Below, in pieces: positions 46,726-55,889 of a stretch of DNA of 64,000 nucleotides (positions are counted from its first letter, which is position 1; every line of letters begins with the position of its first letter). Location of the stretch: NCBI RefSeq assembly GCF_002009425.1, contig NZ_CP019936.1:1-64000 (forward strand). Direction: 5' to 3'. Position numbers and translations under genes: made by a program. The notes below the pieces were generated by a model. The model did no database searches, had not been told where the DNA came from, and was given only the letters and a program-made list of their open reading frames with translations. This DNA is from Thiosocius teredinicola. Its GTDB lineage: Bacteria > Pseudomonadota > Gammaproteobacteria > Chromatiales > Chromatiaceae.

Positions 46726-47331
46726 ATGGAAGTCATCGAAGCCGTCGAGCGACGACGGTCGGTCAAATGGTTCGACCCGGAGCACCGGATGCCGGAAGAG
46801 GTGTTTCAGCGATTGATGTCTGCGGCGCTGCTGTCGCCGACAGCGTTCAATCTGCAGAACTGGCGTTTCGTCCGCGTGACCGATCGGGCGCAACGCAAGG
46901 CAATTCGCGCGGTAGCCTGGGATCAGGCCCAGGTCGAAGACGCCTCCGAGCTGCTGGTACTGTGTTTTGACCTGAAGGCCTGGAAGAAAGACCCGGCACG
47001 CTACTGGCGTGAGGCCCCGCAAGAGGTGCGCGACTTCATCGTGCCGGCCATCGCCCAGTACTACGAGGGTAAGTCGCGCGTCGAGCGTGATGAGGGTCTG
47101 AGGTCGTGCGGCTTGGTCGGCCAGACACTGATGCTGACGGCGCTGGAAATGGGCTACGACAGCTGTCCGATGGATGGCTTCGATTTCGCCGCCGTCGCCG
47201 AGATCATCAATCTGCCCGATGACCACGGCATCGCGTTCATGGTAGCGATCGGTAAGGGCATCAAAGATCCATGGCCGCGCGGTGGGCAATTGGCGCTCAG
47301 CGAGGTCATGGTCGAGAACCGCTTCGGCTGA
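46726..47331 (+). CDS. Nitroreductase family protein
   Basis: A 201-aa FMN-dependent NAD(P)H oxidoreductase of the nitroreductase superfamily. Marks are AVERRRSVKWFDP (FMN-binding), LLSPTAFNLQNWRFVRV, and the late block MALEMGYDSCPMDGFD. The ATG at 46726 has AAGGAG; a longer frame starts inside the previous gene. It follows the AhpD-like gene by 22 bases in one operon. Substrate is open: nitroaromatics, quinones or aldehydes are common for the superfamily. Confidence 0.88.
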   Translation: MEVIEAVERRRSVKWFDPEHRMPEEVFQRLMSAALLSPTAFNLQNWRFVRVTDRAQRKAIRAVAWDQAQVEDASELLVLCFDLKAWKKDPARYWREAPQEVRDFIVPAIAQYYEGKSRVERDEGLRSCGLVGQTLMLTALEMGYDSCPMDGFDFAAVAEIINLPDDHGIAFMVAIGKGIKDPWPRGGQLALSEVMVENRFG

Positions 47332-47372
47332 CGTCTTGCAGTCGATGCCTTTGTCAGATTATTGAAGGATAA

Positions 47373-47390
47373 GCAGCCAGGGACGGCTGC
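47373..47390. terminator. small hairpin between nitroreductase and monooxygenase genes
   Basis: GCAGCC (47373-47378) with GGCTGC (47385-47390), loop AGGGAC. No T-run follows. It could reduce read-through or stabilise mRNA ends. Confidence 0.3.
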
Positions 47391-47488
47391 TGCAGGGCAA
47401 GGTGTGGGGTGGGAGTTTGCACTATCGTATGCATAGGGTCTCGCATTCAACAGCGATGACCGGTTACATCCCCTGTCAGAGAAAGGCC

Positions 47489-47776
47489 ATGACATTCGCG
47501 GTGATCTTTCGCGCGCAGGTCGCGCAGCTGGACGAAGACTACGTCGAAACCGCCGAGCGTCTGCGTGCCTTGGCGTTCGAGAAATATGGCTGTCTCGACT
47601 TCCACGCATTGAGCGAAGGCGACCAGGAAATCGCAATCTCCTATTGGCCGAGCGAGGCGCATATCGCGGCATGGAAGGCCGACCCGGAACACATCGAAGC
47701 CCAGGCCCGCGGTCGCCGCCGCTGGTACAACCAGTACTCGGTCGAGGTCGTGGAGATCAAACGCAGTTACCCTTGA
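47489..47776 (+). CDS. Antibiotic biosynthesis monooxygenase domain protein
   Basis: A 95-aa ABM-fold protein (MTFAVIFRAQVAQLDEDYVETAERLRALA, GCLDFHALSEGDQEIAISYW, HIEAQARGRRRWYNQYSVEVVEI). The start at 47489 follows AGAAAGG at a suitable distance. Members are small dimeric monooxygenases or heme/quinol-handling proteins; this one has no assigned substrate. The upstream neighbours and the haloperoxidase downstream suggest redox chemistry of aromatic or halogenated compounds. Confidence 0.78.
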   Translation: MTFAVIFRAQVAQLDEDYVETAERLRALAFEKYGCLDFHALSEGDQEIAISYWPSEAHIAAWKADPEHIEAQARGRRRWYNQYSVEVVEIKRSYP

Positions 47777-48161
47777 TGGCGCGCAATTCGGCCATCCCGA
47801 TGCCAAAGCCGTGCCGTTTCGCGACCAACCCGTAACGCCTCATTCCACCGATTCCCCGGCTCGCGAGCGGGCTATTGCCCGGTTCGTCTCACCCCCTTGT
47901 CAGACGAATCTGATTCATTCGTAAGGTTGTCACCGAGCGCCAAAACCGGCGATTTTCGTCATCTAGACTGTGTCTCACTGAGCCCGCAACCCCCTGTTAC
48001 GTCGGCAAAAAACGACATTGCCGGGTGCGTTGGGCGCAGTTGGATAACGACTAACAGCAGCGATGAAGCTGCGGCATACGCCATTCCGGTTTTATTGACT
48101 CGTTTGTGCCGGGTCGGCGTGGCCAGGAAGAACAAAGCATCTAAACAGAAAGGAAACTGCC
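47777..48161. other. leader region of the haloperoxidase gene
   Basis: 385 bp between the monooxygenase stop and the haloperoxidase ATG. Only overlapping open frames with no family likeness are present, one of which runs into the haloperoxidase gene out of frame. A promoter is expected here, but I see no clear -35/-10 pair. Nothing else is evident. Confidence 0.4.
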
Positions 48162-50258
48162 ATGAAATTGCCCTATTCCGAACCGGATCCCGCGGGATCC
48201 GAACGTGCCCGCATCGCGCGCGATATGCGCGCCCTGGCGGCCGATATTTCACGCCTGCGCCCACAGGCGCTGACTCACGCCAACCGCGAAGAGGCCGACC
48301 ACGGACCGCAATATCCGGCGAACTTCACCAAAGGCCTGCTGCATGACGGCTGCGGTCTGGTGAAGCACCCGGAGGACTACCGCTGCTTCGTCGAGGCGAT
48401 CAACGCGCCCGATCCGACCTTGTTCGAAAAACACGTCGAGTCGGCGCAAACGCGTGGTGTCACGTATAGCTGCGTCACCAAGACGACCTGCCACGGTGAC
48501 CAGGATGTCGCCTGGCGCGGTTGGGAGAGCCCACGCGGCGGTCACGTGTATGAACTCGAGGGCTCCGATCCGGGCGCCTGCGGGATGGCACCCGCGCCGC
48601 GCGTCGGCTCAAGTGAACTCGCTGCCGAGATGGCCGAAGTGTATGCGCTGGCCATTCTGCGCGATGTGCCGTTCACCGAGATCTGCCAGGGAGGCGACGA
48701 AAAGCTGTGTACATCGAGTGATGAGCAGACCAAGTCGTTGCTGTCGGCGGCGCAACTCGTCGACCTGCTCAACGACATGCCGTTCTACTCGGGCACCGAC
48801 CGTACCTCGTCGACGCCGCACAATGTCGACGAGTCCGGCCTCAACAGCTACGAACGCAACCGGCGTTTTGCGCGCACCCAATCGGCCGATGGTGCACTGA
48901 CCCCGGAGACCGCGTTCCGCGGCTCGACCAAGGGGGCGCTGGTCGGTCCCTACCTGTCGCAGTTCATGCTGATCGGTGCCAAGTCGCTCGCCTGTGCCGG
49001 TGGTGGCGCGGCCAGCTATCCGGGCCGCGATGCGCCGTTCGACCTGCAGGACGGCTACATCCCCTATGGCTCGTTGATCATCGACCAGCGCGCCTTGTCG
49101 CATAAAAACTGTCTCGACTACATGACCGATTGGTGTTCGTGGCTCGACGTGCAGAACGGTGCGAACCTGAAGGGCGCCGACCTGTTCGAGGAAAACCGGC
49201 GCTTCATCACGACCCCGCGCGATCTTGCCACCTATGTGCATTTCGATGCGCTCTACGAGGCCTATCTGAACGCCTGCCTGCTGATGCTCGCGATGGGCGT
49301 GCCGGCATCCAAGGGGTTCCCGGAACCGAGCCCCTCCGGGCGACGCGATGCCTTCGCCACCTTTGGTGGTCCGCACATCCTGTCGCTGGTGACCGAGGTC
49401 GCGACCCGTTGCCTGAAGGCAGTACGTCGGCAGAAGTTCAACTATCACCGCCGTGCGCGCCCAGAGACCATCGCCGGGCGTCTCGCCCTGGTGTGCTCCA
49501 AGGTCCATGACAAGCTTGGTTGTTCGTCCCAGGCGTTCGAGAACACGTTCAAGGAGATTCCGTCGGACCTGCTCAAGGCGATCGTCGAGCACAACAAGGA
49601 TCAGAACGACAACATGGCTGCGATGCGCAACCTCGACTGCACAAGCAAGGCGTGTGCGCCCGACGGTGTCGACCCGGGCGATTTTGCGGACTGCAATGTG
49701 CTGTTGCCGATGGCGTTTCCGGAAGGCTCGCCGATGCACCCGGCCTACGGTGCCGGCCATGCAACGGTGGCTGGCGGCTGCGTCACCATGCTCAAGGCGT
49801 TCTTCGAGATGTTCGAAGACTGCGACAGCCACGTCGAACGCGGACTGTGCGACAAGGACGGCAAGCCGATCGTCTACGTGCCCAACGCCGATGGCTCGCG
49901 CCTGGTCAAAGACAGCAAGTTCAAAGGCAAGCTGACGATCCAGGGCGAGCTCGACAAGCTGGCGGCGAACATCTCGATCGGCCGCAACATGGCCGGGGTG
50001 CACTACTACTCCGACTACTACGACTCGTTGCGCATGGGCGAGCGGATCGCCGTCGGTATCCTGCTCGAACAGGCGCCGACGTACGGCGAAGCCGTCGAGA
50101 CCACCTTCAAGTCGTTCGACGGTGACTACATCACCATCTACGGCGAGGCCGGCAGCTGTCCGGCGCTCGTCGTGCAGGACCGCTACGGCAACCCGGTCTC
50201 ACCACACGATTGGTGGCTGCGACATGTGCCGGGTGAGGAGCTGTCGGAAGACCTGTAA
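48162..50258 (+). CDS. Vanadium-dependent haloperoxidase (VHPO-like)
   Basis: A 698-aa enzyme of the vanadate-binding phosphatase/haloperoxidase superfamily, closest in motif order to algal/bacterial bromoperoxidases. Vanadate-site blocks are KFNYHRRARPE (Lys425, Arg433), YGAGHATVAG with His533, and RNMAGVHYYSDYYDS with His614, the residue that coordinates vanadium. The N-terminus MKLPYSEPDPAGSERARIARDM lacks a signal peptide. It is followed by a strong terminator. In the family hydrogen peroxide oxidises halide and the product halogenates organics or kills competitors. Halide specificity cannot be read from motifs. Confidence 0.88.
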   Translation: MKLPYSEPDPAGSERARIARDMRALAADISRLRPQALTHANREEADHGPQYPANFTKGLLHDGCGLVKHPEDYRCFVEAINAPDPTLFEKHVESAQTRGVTYSCVTKTTCHGDQDVAWRGWESPRGGHVYELEGSDPGACGMAPAPRVGSSELAAEMAEVYALAILRDVPFTEICQGGDEKLCTSSDEQTKSLLSAAQLVDLLNDMPFYSGTDRTSSTPHNVDESGLNSYERNRRFARTQSADGALTPETAFRGSTKGALVGPYLSQFMLIGAKSLACAGGGAASYPGRDAPFDLQDGYIPYGSLIIDQRALSHKNCLDYMTDWCSWLDVQNGANLKGADLFEENRRFITTPRDLATYVHFDALYEAYLNACLLMLAMGVPASKGFPEPSPSGRRDAFATFGGPHILSLVTEVATRCLKAVRRQKFNYHRRARPETIAGRLALVCSKVHDKLGCSSQAFENTFKEIPSDLLKAIVEHNKDQNDNMAAMRNLDCTSKACAPDGVDPGDFADCNVLLPMAFPEGSPMHPAYGAGHATVAGGCVTMLKAFFEMFEDCDSHVERGLCDKDGKPIVYVPNADGSRLVKDSKFKGKLTIQGELDKLAANISIGRNMAGVHYYSDYYDSLRMGERIAVGILLEQAPTYGEAVETTFKSFDGDYITIYGEAGSCPALVVQDRYGNPVSPHDWWLRHVPGEELSEDL

Positions 50259-50293
50259 ACCTTAGCCAAGACTTCCTTTTGCAGCGATTGCAA

Positions 50294-50326
50294 ACCCCCC
50301 GTATCGCCCGGTACGGGGGTTTTTTT
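50294..50326 (+). terminator. intrinsic terminator after the haloperoxidase gene
   Basis: CCCCCGTA (50296-50303) pairs with TACGGGGG (50312-50319), loop TCGCCCGG, followed by a run of seven T. It also faces the convergent gpsA gene. Confidence 0.85.
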
Positions 50327-50361
50327 GTGCGTGCTGGGGCGTGGTCCCGAGGGGCGCTTGT

Positions 50362-51363
50362 CTATTCGGAGCGGGCTTCGCGGCTGAGCAGATTGCGTAC
50401 GGCAGCCGACGGTTCGAGGCCTTCGTACAGCACCTGGTAGGTCTGTTCGGTGATCGGCATCTCGACCGCCAGTGACGAGGCCTTGCTGCGCACTTCGCGT
50501 GCCGTGCCGACGCCTTCGACCTCTTGGCCGATCTCCTTTCTCGCGGCTGCGATGTCCAGGCCGCGTGCCAGTGCCAGGCCCATGCGCCGGTTGCGCGATT
50601 GGTTGTCGGTGCAGGTCAGTGCGAGGTCACCGAGCCCGGCCAGGCCCATGAAGGTCTCGGGCTTGCCGCCCATCGCCAGTCCCAGTCGGGTGATCTCGTG
50701 CAGGCCGCGCGTGATCAAGGCCGCGCGGGCATTGGCGCCGAAGCCCAGGCCATCCGAGATGCCGGCGGCGATCGCCATGACATTCTTGCTGGCGCCGCCG
50801 ACCTGCACGCCGATCAGGTCGTCGCTGGTATAGGCGCGAAAGTTTTCGCCGTGCAGGTAGCTGGCGACCCGCTCGGCGTTTTCCATCCGGTTCGAGGCCA
50901 CCGTAATCGCGGTCGGCAGGCCGCGCGCGACCTCGCCGGCGAATGTCGGGCCGGATACTACCGCCATGTCGGCCTCGGGCAGGTGGCGTTCGACCACGGT
51001 GCTGAGCAGCTCGTTGCTGGCGTCGTCGAAACCCTTGGTCGCCCAGCTCAGCGAGCGGATATCCGGGCGGATCGCGGCGACCTGGCGGCACACCGCGTCG
51101 AAGGCATGGCTGGGCACAACCAGCAGAACCTCTTCGGCCTCACCGATACAGGCGGTGAGGTCTTCATTCGGCTGCAGCGACTCGGGCAGCGCAATGCCCG
51201 GCAGGTAGCGCCGGTTTTCCCGGTCTTGCCGCAACGCCGCGACTTCTTGTGCGTCGTGACCCCACAAGGCGACCTTGCAGCCATTGCGCGCCAGCTGGAT
51301 GGCAAGAGCCGTCCCCCACGAGCCGGCGCCCAGGACGGCCAGTTTTGGGTCGACGCTGCTCAA
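50362..51363 (-). CDS. gpsA: Glycerol-3-phosphate dehydrogenase [NAD(P)+]
   Basis: Makes sn-glycerol 3-phosphate for phospholipids from dihydroxyacetone phosphate. The 333-aa protein has the N-terminal Rossmann motif VLGAGSWGTALA and active-site blocks VSGPTFAGEVARGLPTAI, GASKNVMAIAAGISDGLGFG (catalytic Lys) and GLAGLGDLALTC. The C-terminus ends shortly after EGLEPSAAVRNLL. It is the last gene of secB-gpsA, 1 base downstream of the secB stop region. It supports the same phospholipid pathway as plsC. Confidence 0.97.
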   Translation of the reverse strand: MSSVDPKLAVLGAGSWGTALAIQLARNGCKVALWGHDAQEVAALRQDRENRRYLPGIALPESLQPNEDLTACIGEAEEVLLVVPSHAFDAVCRQVAAIRPDIRSLSWATKGFDDASNELLSTVVERHLPEADMAVVSGPTFAGEVARGLPTAITVASNRMENAERVASYLHGENFRAYTSDDLIGVQVGGASKNVMAIAAGISDGLGFGANARAALITRGLHEITRLGLAMGGKPETFMGLAGLGDLALTCTDNQSRNRRMGLALARGLDIAAARKEIGQEVEGVGTAREVRSKASSLAVEMPITEQTYQVLYEGLEPSAAVRNLLSREARSE

Positions 51364-51364
51364 C

Positions 51365-51835
51365 TCAATGGGCGTTTTCGGTTTTTTCGCTGGTCTGGGC
51401 GGCCTGCGCCTGGCGCTTCTGAGCGTACATCGCCTCGAAGTTCACCGGCTGCAGCACGAATTGCGGGAAGGTACCGCGGGTGACCAGGTCGGAGACCAGT
51501 TCGCGCGCATAGGGGAACAGCACGTTGGGTGCGGCGATACCCATCAGGGCGTCGAGTTCTTCGGCGGCGAAGCCCTGCACCAGGAACAGACCGGCCTGTG
51601 CGACCTCGACCAGGAACACCGTTTTGTCCTGGTGTTTCGCCTCGACGGTTACCTTGAGTACCAGCTCCAGGCTGCCGGGGGCGATCTCGTTGACCTTGCT
51701 GTTGAGGCCGACGCTGATCTCCGGGGTCCAGTTCTCCTGGAAGATCGCCGGCGAGTGCGGTGCTTCGAAAGAAATGTCCTTGGTGTAGATGCGTTGTACC
51801 AGGAATTGGCGTTGGGCTTGTTGTTCGTCGCTCAC
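51365..51835 (-). CDS. secB: Protein-export chaperone SecB
   Basis: Tetrameric chaperone that holds preproteins unfolded and passes them to SecA. The 156-aa protein contains QRIYTKDISFEAPHSPAIFQ, ENWTPEISVGLNSKVNEI, the conserved AQAGLFLVQGF region and TRGTFPQFVLQPVNFEAMYAQ near the C-terminus. It lies between a rhodanese gene and gpsA, the common order in gammaproteobacteria, although the glutaredoxin gene often found there is absent. Confidence 0.97.
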   Translation of the reverse strand: MSDEQQAQRQFLVQRIYTKDISFEAPHSPAIFQENWTPEISVGLNSKVNEIAPGSLELVLKVTVEAKHQDKTVFLVEVAQAGLFLVQGFAAEELDALMGIAAPNVLFPYARELVSDLVTRGTFPQFVLQPVNFEAMYAQKRQAQAAQTSEKTENAH

Positions 51836-51856
51836 TGTTATCTCCTGCGGAACCGG

Positions 51857-52279
51857 TTATTTGCGTTTCACCGGCAGATTGGCGTTTTCCCAGGCCATCA
51901 TTCCACCACGCAAATTTTTCACGTTTTCGAAGCCGTGCTTACGCAGCATGCTGCAGGCCGCACCGGAGCGCGAGCCCGAGCGGCACACTGCCACGATCGG
52001 TTTGTTGCGATGTTTTTCGAGCTGTTTGAGACCGTTGTTCAGGCCGTTCAGCGGGACATTGATCGCGTTGACGATATGGCCATCTTTGAACTCGGCCATC
52101 GAACGTACGTCGAGCACCACGGCATCTTCGTGATTGATCAGCGCGGTCGCGCCGAGCGGGTCAACGGCGTTCTTGCCGCCGGGATCGGTGATCAGATTCC
52201 AGGCCAGCGCCGCCAACACCGCCAGAAATGCCCCAACCAGCAAGGTGTGGTTGCCGGCGAATTCCAAGAGTTGTTCCAT
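51857..52279 (-). CDS. Membrane-anchored rhodanese-like protein
   Basis: A 140-aa YibN-type protein: an N-terminal membrane segment (HTLLVGAFLAVLAALAWNL), then a rhodanese domain with catalytic Cys99 in VCRSGSRSG. It likely carries sulfane sulfur at the inner face. It is followed by secB at a 21-bp gap and is probably co-transcribed. The other half of the typical locus (grxC) is absent. Confidence 0.9.
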   Translation of the reverse strand: MEQLLEFAGNHTLLVGAFLAVLAALAWNLITDPGGKNAVDPLGATALINHEDAVVLDVRSMAEFKDGHIVNAINVPLNGLNNGLKQLEKHRNKPIVAVCRSGSRSGAACSMLRKHGFENVKNLRGGMMAWENANLPVKRK

Positions 52280-52399
52280 GTTGCCTCGCCACCGCCGGTC
52301 AGCGATTGCCGGCGCTACAAACGACGAAACGGGAGGCGGCTGCCTGCCCGTTCGCTCAAAATTTAATGTAGACGCCGGTGGTCGGCCGCAGCGAGCGGC

Positions 52400-52783
52400 T
52401 TAGTGCTCGTGCGTACAGAACACTTCGCGCATCATGCCGATCAGGCGCAGCGTGCGGTTGTCGCTGACCCGATAGAACACGCGGTTGGCGTCTTTGCGGG
52501 ACGTGAGGATACCCTTATCACGCAATATGGCAAGGTGCTGCGAGATGTTGCTCTGCGATGTCCCCACATGGTCGACGATATCCTGCACGCTGACTTCCTC
52601 GTCACCGAGGGTGCACAGGATTTTGAGTCGCAGCGGATGTGACATGGCTTTGAGGGAACGCGAAGCGCGGTCGATGTCTTCGTCGCCTTCGAGAAGTGAC
52701 AGTTCGTTTTCTGTGTCTAGATCGTCGTCGTGCATAGAACCAGTGGAACTCTCATACAGGTGCACCGAAATATCCTCCATCAA
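52400..52783 (-). CDS. ArsR/SmtB-family transcriptional regulator
   Basis: A 127-aa winged-helix repressor (LKAMSHPLRLKILCTLGDEEVSVQDIVDHVGTSQSNISQHLAILRDKGILTSRKDANRVFYRVSD). A long acidic N-terminal arm of about 40 residues (DLDTENELSLLEGDEDID) precedes the helix-turn-helix. There are only two cysteines: Cys57 at the start of the DNA-binding domain and Cys123 near the end (VFCTHEH). An internal ATG at residue 17 is possible. It is divergent from gpmI across a gap with an inverted repeat (AATAG-ACAG-CTATT, 52812-52825). Confidence 0.82.
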   Translation of the reverse strand: MMEDISVHLYESSTGSMHDDDLDTENELSLLEGDEDIDRASRSLKAMSHPLRLKILCTLGDEEVSVQDIVDHVGTSQSNISQHLAILRDKGILTSRKDANRVFYRVSDNRTLRLIGMMREVFCTHEH

Positions 52784-53062
52784 TGGGCTATTTACTAGCC
52801 TCTAATCTAATAATAGACAGCTATTGGAACAGGAAATCGGCACCAAGGGCGAGCATTTTTCTTGAATTTAAGCCTAATTTTCACTTATGGCTGTGGGGTT
52901 ATATGCGCTTCGGGTAGCAGGCTCGGGGCTAAAATGGTTCAATAGCATGCGCCGCCAACGGCATGTCCGTGCCTCTGGGCGGTGTCGAATTTTTTATACT
53001 TTTCATAGGGTTATTTGGCTGTCGTCTGCCGGACAGGCGATCCAGCCGAGCGAAGCACAAAT
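52784..53062. promoter_or_regulatory. divergent region between arsR-type gene and gpmI
   Basis: 279 bp. It contains the short palindrome AATAG-N4-CTATT (52812-52825), a plausible operator for the adjacent ArsR-type repressor, and an A+T-rich stretch. No gene is supported in it. The gpmI promoter would lie here too. Confidence 0.4.
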
Positions 53063-54613
53063 ATGAGTAGCAAGGTGCGTCCTGCGGTACTGCTGATCCT
53101 CGATGGATGGGGTCTAAGTGACAATACCGACCACAACGCGATCAACGCAGCCGGCAAACCGAACTGGGACCGTCTGTGGAACGAGTACCCACACACCGAA
53201 ATCCGCACCTCGGGTTCGGCCGTCGGACTGCCCGGAGGGCAGATGGGCAACTCCGAAGTCGGCCACCTCAACCTGGGGGCCGGGCGGGTGGTGTACCAGG
53301 AATTCACCCGCATCAGTCGCTCGATCCGCACCGGCTCGTTCTTCACCAACCGTACCCTGACCGACGCGGTCGACCAGGCCGCCCAAGCCGGAACGGCGGT
53401 GCACATCCTTGGTCTGTTGTCGCCGGGCGGCGTGCACAGCCACGAAGAACACATCCATGCGATGACCAAACTGGCCGCCGAGCGCGGTGTTGAACGCATC
53501 TACATCCACGCGTTTCTCGACGGCCGCGACATGCCGCCGAAGAGTGCTCAGCCATCGCTCGAGGCCATGGATGCCGTGCTTGCGGAGATTGGTTGCGGTC
53601 GTATCGCAACCATCGTCGGTCGCTATTTTGCGATGGACCGCGACCATCGTTGGGACCGTATCAAGCGCGCCTACGACCTGATCACCGACGGCAAGGCCGA
53701 ATACTGTGCAGACACCGCCGTGCAGGCCCTGCTGGCGGCCTACGAACGGGGTGAGACGGACGAGTTCGTTAAAGCGTCATGCATCGGCGAGCCGGTAAAG
53801 GTGGCCGATGGCGACGTCATCATCAATATGAACTACCGCTCCGACCGGGCACGCCAGATCACCCGTGCCTTCATCGAGCCGGATTTCGATGGCTTCGAGC
53901 GCGCGCGCGTGCCGCAACTTGCGGCGTTCGTATCGCTGACCGAATACAGCAAGGATTTCGATATCCCGGTCGCTTATCCGCCGGAGCGTCTCGAAGATAC
54001 CTTCGGTGAGTACATCGCCAAACTCGGCCTGCTGCAGCTGCGCATCGCCGAGACCGAAAAATATGCGCACGTCACCTTCTTCTTCAATGGTGGTGTCGAG
54101 GCTCCCAACGAAGGCGAAGATCGCATCCTGGTGCCGTCGCCGCAGGTCGCCACCTACGACCTTCAGCCGGAGATGAGCGCCTACGAGGTTACCGACAAGC
54201 TCGTCGCGGCGATCGAAAGTGACCGCTACGACACCATCATCTGTAACTATGCGAACGGCGACATGGTCGGCCATACCGGCAACTTCGATGCTGCCGTGAA
54301 GGCCATCGAGGTGCTCGACGCCTGCGTCGGACGAGTGGCTGAAGCCGTTGAGAAGGTCGGTGGCGAGATGCTGATCACCGCCGATCACGGCAACGCCGAG
54401 CAGATGCTCGACCCCAAGGCCGACCAGCCGCACACCGCGCACACGCTCAACCCGGTACCGCTGATCTATGTCGGCAAGGCCGCCGCCGGCCTGATGGAGC
54501 ACGGCGCCCTGTGCGACATCGCACCGACCCTGCTGCAGATCATGGGGCTGCCGCAACCGGCCGAGATGACTGGCCGCTCGTTGTTGCAGATGGCTGACGC
54601 CGACGCGGCCTGA
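53063..54613 (+). CDS. gpmI: 2,3-bisphosphoglycerate-independent phosphoglycerate mutase
   Basis: Interconverts 3- and 2-phosphoglycerate in glycolysis using Mn and a phosphoserine. The start at 53063 ([17 protein letters not shown]) gives 516 aa, the family norm; the frame is open earlier. Metal ligand Asp14 is in LDGWG, the catalytic Ser64 in [17 protein letters not shown], and later blocks are [21 protein letters not shown] and [13 protein letters not shown]. It is followed directly by envC, a frequent arrangement. Confidence 0.96.
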   Translation: MSSKVRPAVLLILDGWGLSDNTDHNAINAAGKPNWDRLWNEYPHTEIRTSGSAVGLPGGQMGNSEVGHLNLGAGRVVYQEFTRISRSIRTGSFFTNRTLTDAVDQAAQAGTAVHILGLLSPGGVHSHEEHIHAMTKLAAERGVERIYIHAFLDGRDMPPKSAQPSLEAMDAVLAEIGCGRIATIVGRYFAMDRDHRWDRIKRAYDLITDGKAEYCADTAVQALLAAYERGETDEFVKASCIGEPVKVADGDVIINMNYRSDRARQITRAFIEPDFDGFERARVPQLAAFVSLTEYSKDFDIPVAYPPERLEDTFGEYIAKLGLLQLRIAETEKYAHVTFFFNGGVEAPNEGEDRILVPSPQVATYDLQPEMSAYEVTDKLVAAIESDRYDTIICNYANGDMVGHTGNFDAAVKAIEVLDACVGRVAEAVEKVGGEMLITADHGNAEQMLDPKADQPHTAHTLNPVPLIYVGKAAAGLMEHGALCDIAPTLLQIMGLPQPAEMTGRSLLQMADADAA

Positions 54614-54690
54614 TCGCGTTATCTCGCGGTTTGCGATCGCTTATTGCTATGCTGCCGGCGTGTCTTACCGGTAGGTACAAATTGCCACCC

Positions 54691-55851
54691 ATGCCGCGCG
54701 CTTTGCTGTTTCTCGTGTTGTTCGCTTTGCTGCCGGGCATCGCCTCGGCGGCGTCCGATTCTGCGGAACAGCGCGCCAAGCTCAAGGCCCTGCGCGAACG
54801 CATCGCCGACCTGCGCGAACAGATGCAGGCCAAGACCGGCGAAAAAACCGAGGCCTCGGAGGCATTGCAGAACGCCGAACAGCAGATCGGCCGGCTGGCG
54901 CGCAAGGTGCGCGTGCTCGACGGCCGGCTCGAGCGACAGCGCGACCGGCTCGACGGTCTGCGTATCGAACAGGCGGCCCAGACCAAGGCATTGCAGCAGC
55001 AGCGCCGGGTGCTCGCACGCCAGGTCCGGGCCGCTTATGCGATGGGTCGACAAGAGCGACTGAAGATTCTCCTGAACCAACAGGACCCGGCCACCGTCAG
55101 TCGAATGATGGTGTACTACGACTACCTGAGCCGCGCGCGGGTGCAGAAGATGCGCGTGATTCACGAACACATGGCGCAGCTCGCGGAGACCGAACACGAG
55201 ATCGCCACTGAAGAGGCCAAGCTCGAGCGTTTGCGCGGCGAGCAGGAAACGGAATTGCTGGCATTGCGCGGCTCGCAGGCCCAGCGGCGGGCGATCGTCG
55301 AGCGCCTGACGCTGGAACTGAGCGACCAGAGCAAAAACCTCGACCGCCTGCAGTCCGACGAACAGCAGCTCAAGACCCTGATCGACGGCCTGGAGCGCGC
55401 CCTGGCCGACATCCCGGCAGAACATCCCCAACAAACGCGTTTCTCCGGTCTGCGCGGCAAGCTGCCGTGGCCCGCCAGCGGTAGCATCGTCAAGCGGTTC
55501 GGCGCGCCGAAGCTCGGAAACCTGCAGTGGGACGGTGTTATGATCTCAGCGCCCGAAGGGCGCGAAGTGCGTGCAGTGCATCACGGCAGGGTCGCCTTTG
55601 CCGATTGGCTGCGTGGATTCGGTCTATTGTTGATCGTCGATCACGGCGACGGCTACATGACACTTTATGGGCACAACCAGAGTCTGTTCAAAGAGGCCGG
55701 CGACTGGGTCGACGTCAACGAACCGATTGCCCTGGTCGGCAGCAGTGGCGGCCGCGAGCGCTCTGGTGTGTACTTTGGTATCCGGCATGAAGGGAAACCG
55801 GTGAATCCGGCCAAATGGTGCCGGCGCGCCACCGGCAATAAGGTGGGTTGA
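54691..55851 (+). CDS. Murein hydrolase activator EnvC-like
   Basis: Periplasmic regulator of cell-separation amidases. From 54691 (MPRALLFLVLFALLPGIASA) it has a signal peptide, a long coiled coil (residues about 25-260) and a C-terminal LytM/M23 domain (FGAPKLGNLQWDGVMISAPEG, RVAFADWLRGFGLLLIVDHGDGYMTLYGHNQSL). The zinc ligand position normally His in the first block reads WDG, so this domain is degenerate, as in EnvC, and activates rather than cuts. Earlier in-frame starts at 54631 and 54649 are possible. The gene overlaps the ctpA reading frame by a few bases. Confidence 0.9.
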   Translation: MPRALLFLVLFALLPGIASAASDSAEQRAKLKALRERIADLREQMQAKTGEKTEASEALQNAEQQIGRLARKVRVLDGRLERQRDRLDGLRIEQAAQTKALQQQRRVLARQVRAAYAMGRQERLKILLNQQDPATVSRMMVYYDYLSRARVQKMRVIHEHMAQLAETEHEIATEEAKLERLRGEQETELLALRGSQAQRRAIVERLTLELSDQSKNLDRLQSDEQQLKTLIDGLERALADIPAEHPQQTRFSGLRGKLPWPASGSIVKRFGAPKLGNLQWDGVMISAPEGREVRAVHHGRVAFADWLRGFGLLLIVDHGDGYMTLYGHNQSLFKEAGDWVDVNEPIALVGSSGGRERSGVYFGIRHEGKPVNPAKWCRRATGNKVG

Positions 55852-55889
55852 ACCGCATCCGCAGGGTGGTGCGGCAGATTGAGGACGTT

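Noticed and set aside
47897-48346. Open frame of 149 codons on the plus strand upstream of and into the haloperoxidase gene
   Set aside because: Out of frame with the haloperoxidase and overlapping its first 62 codons; no family likeness.
48609-50003. Open frame of 464 codons on the minus strand over the haloperoxidase gene
   Set aside because: Antisense shadow; the plus-strand gene has the vanadate motifs in order.
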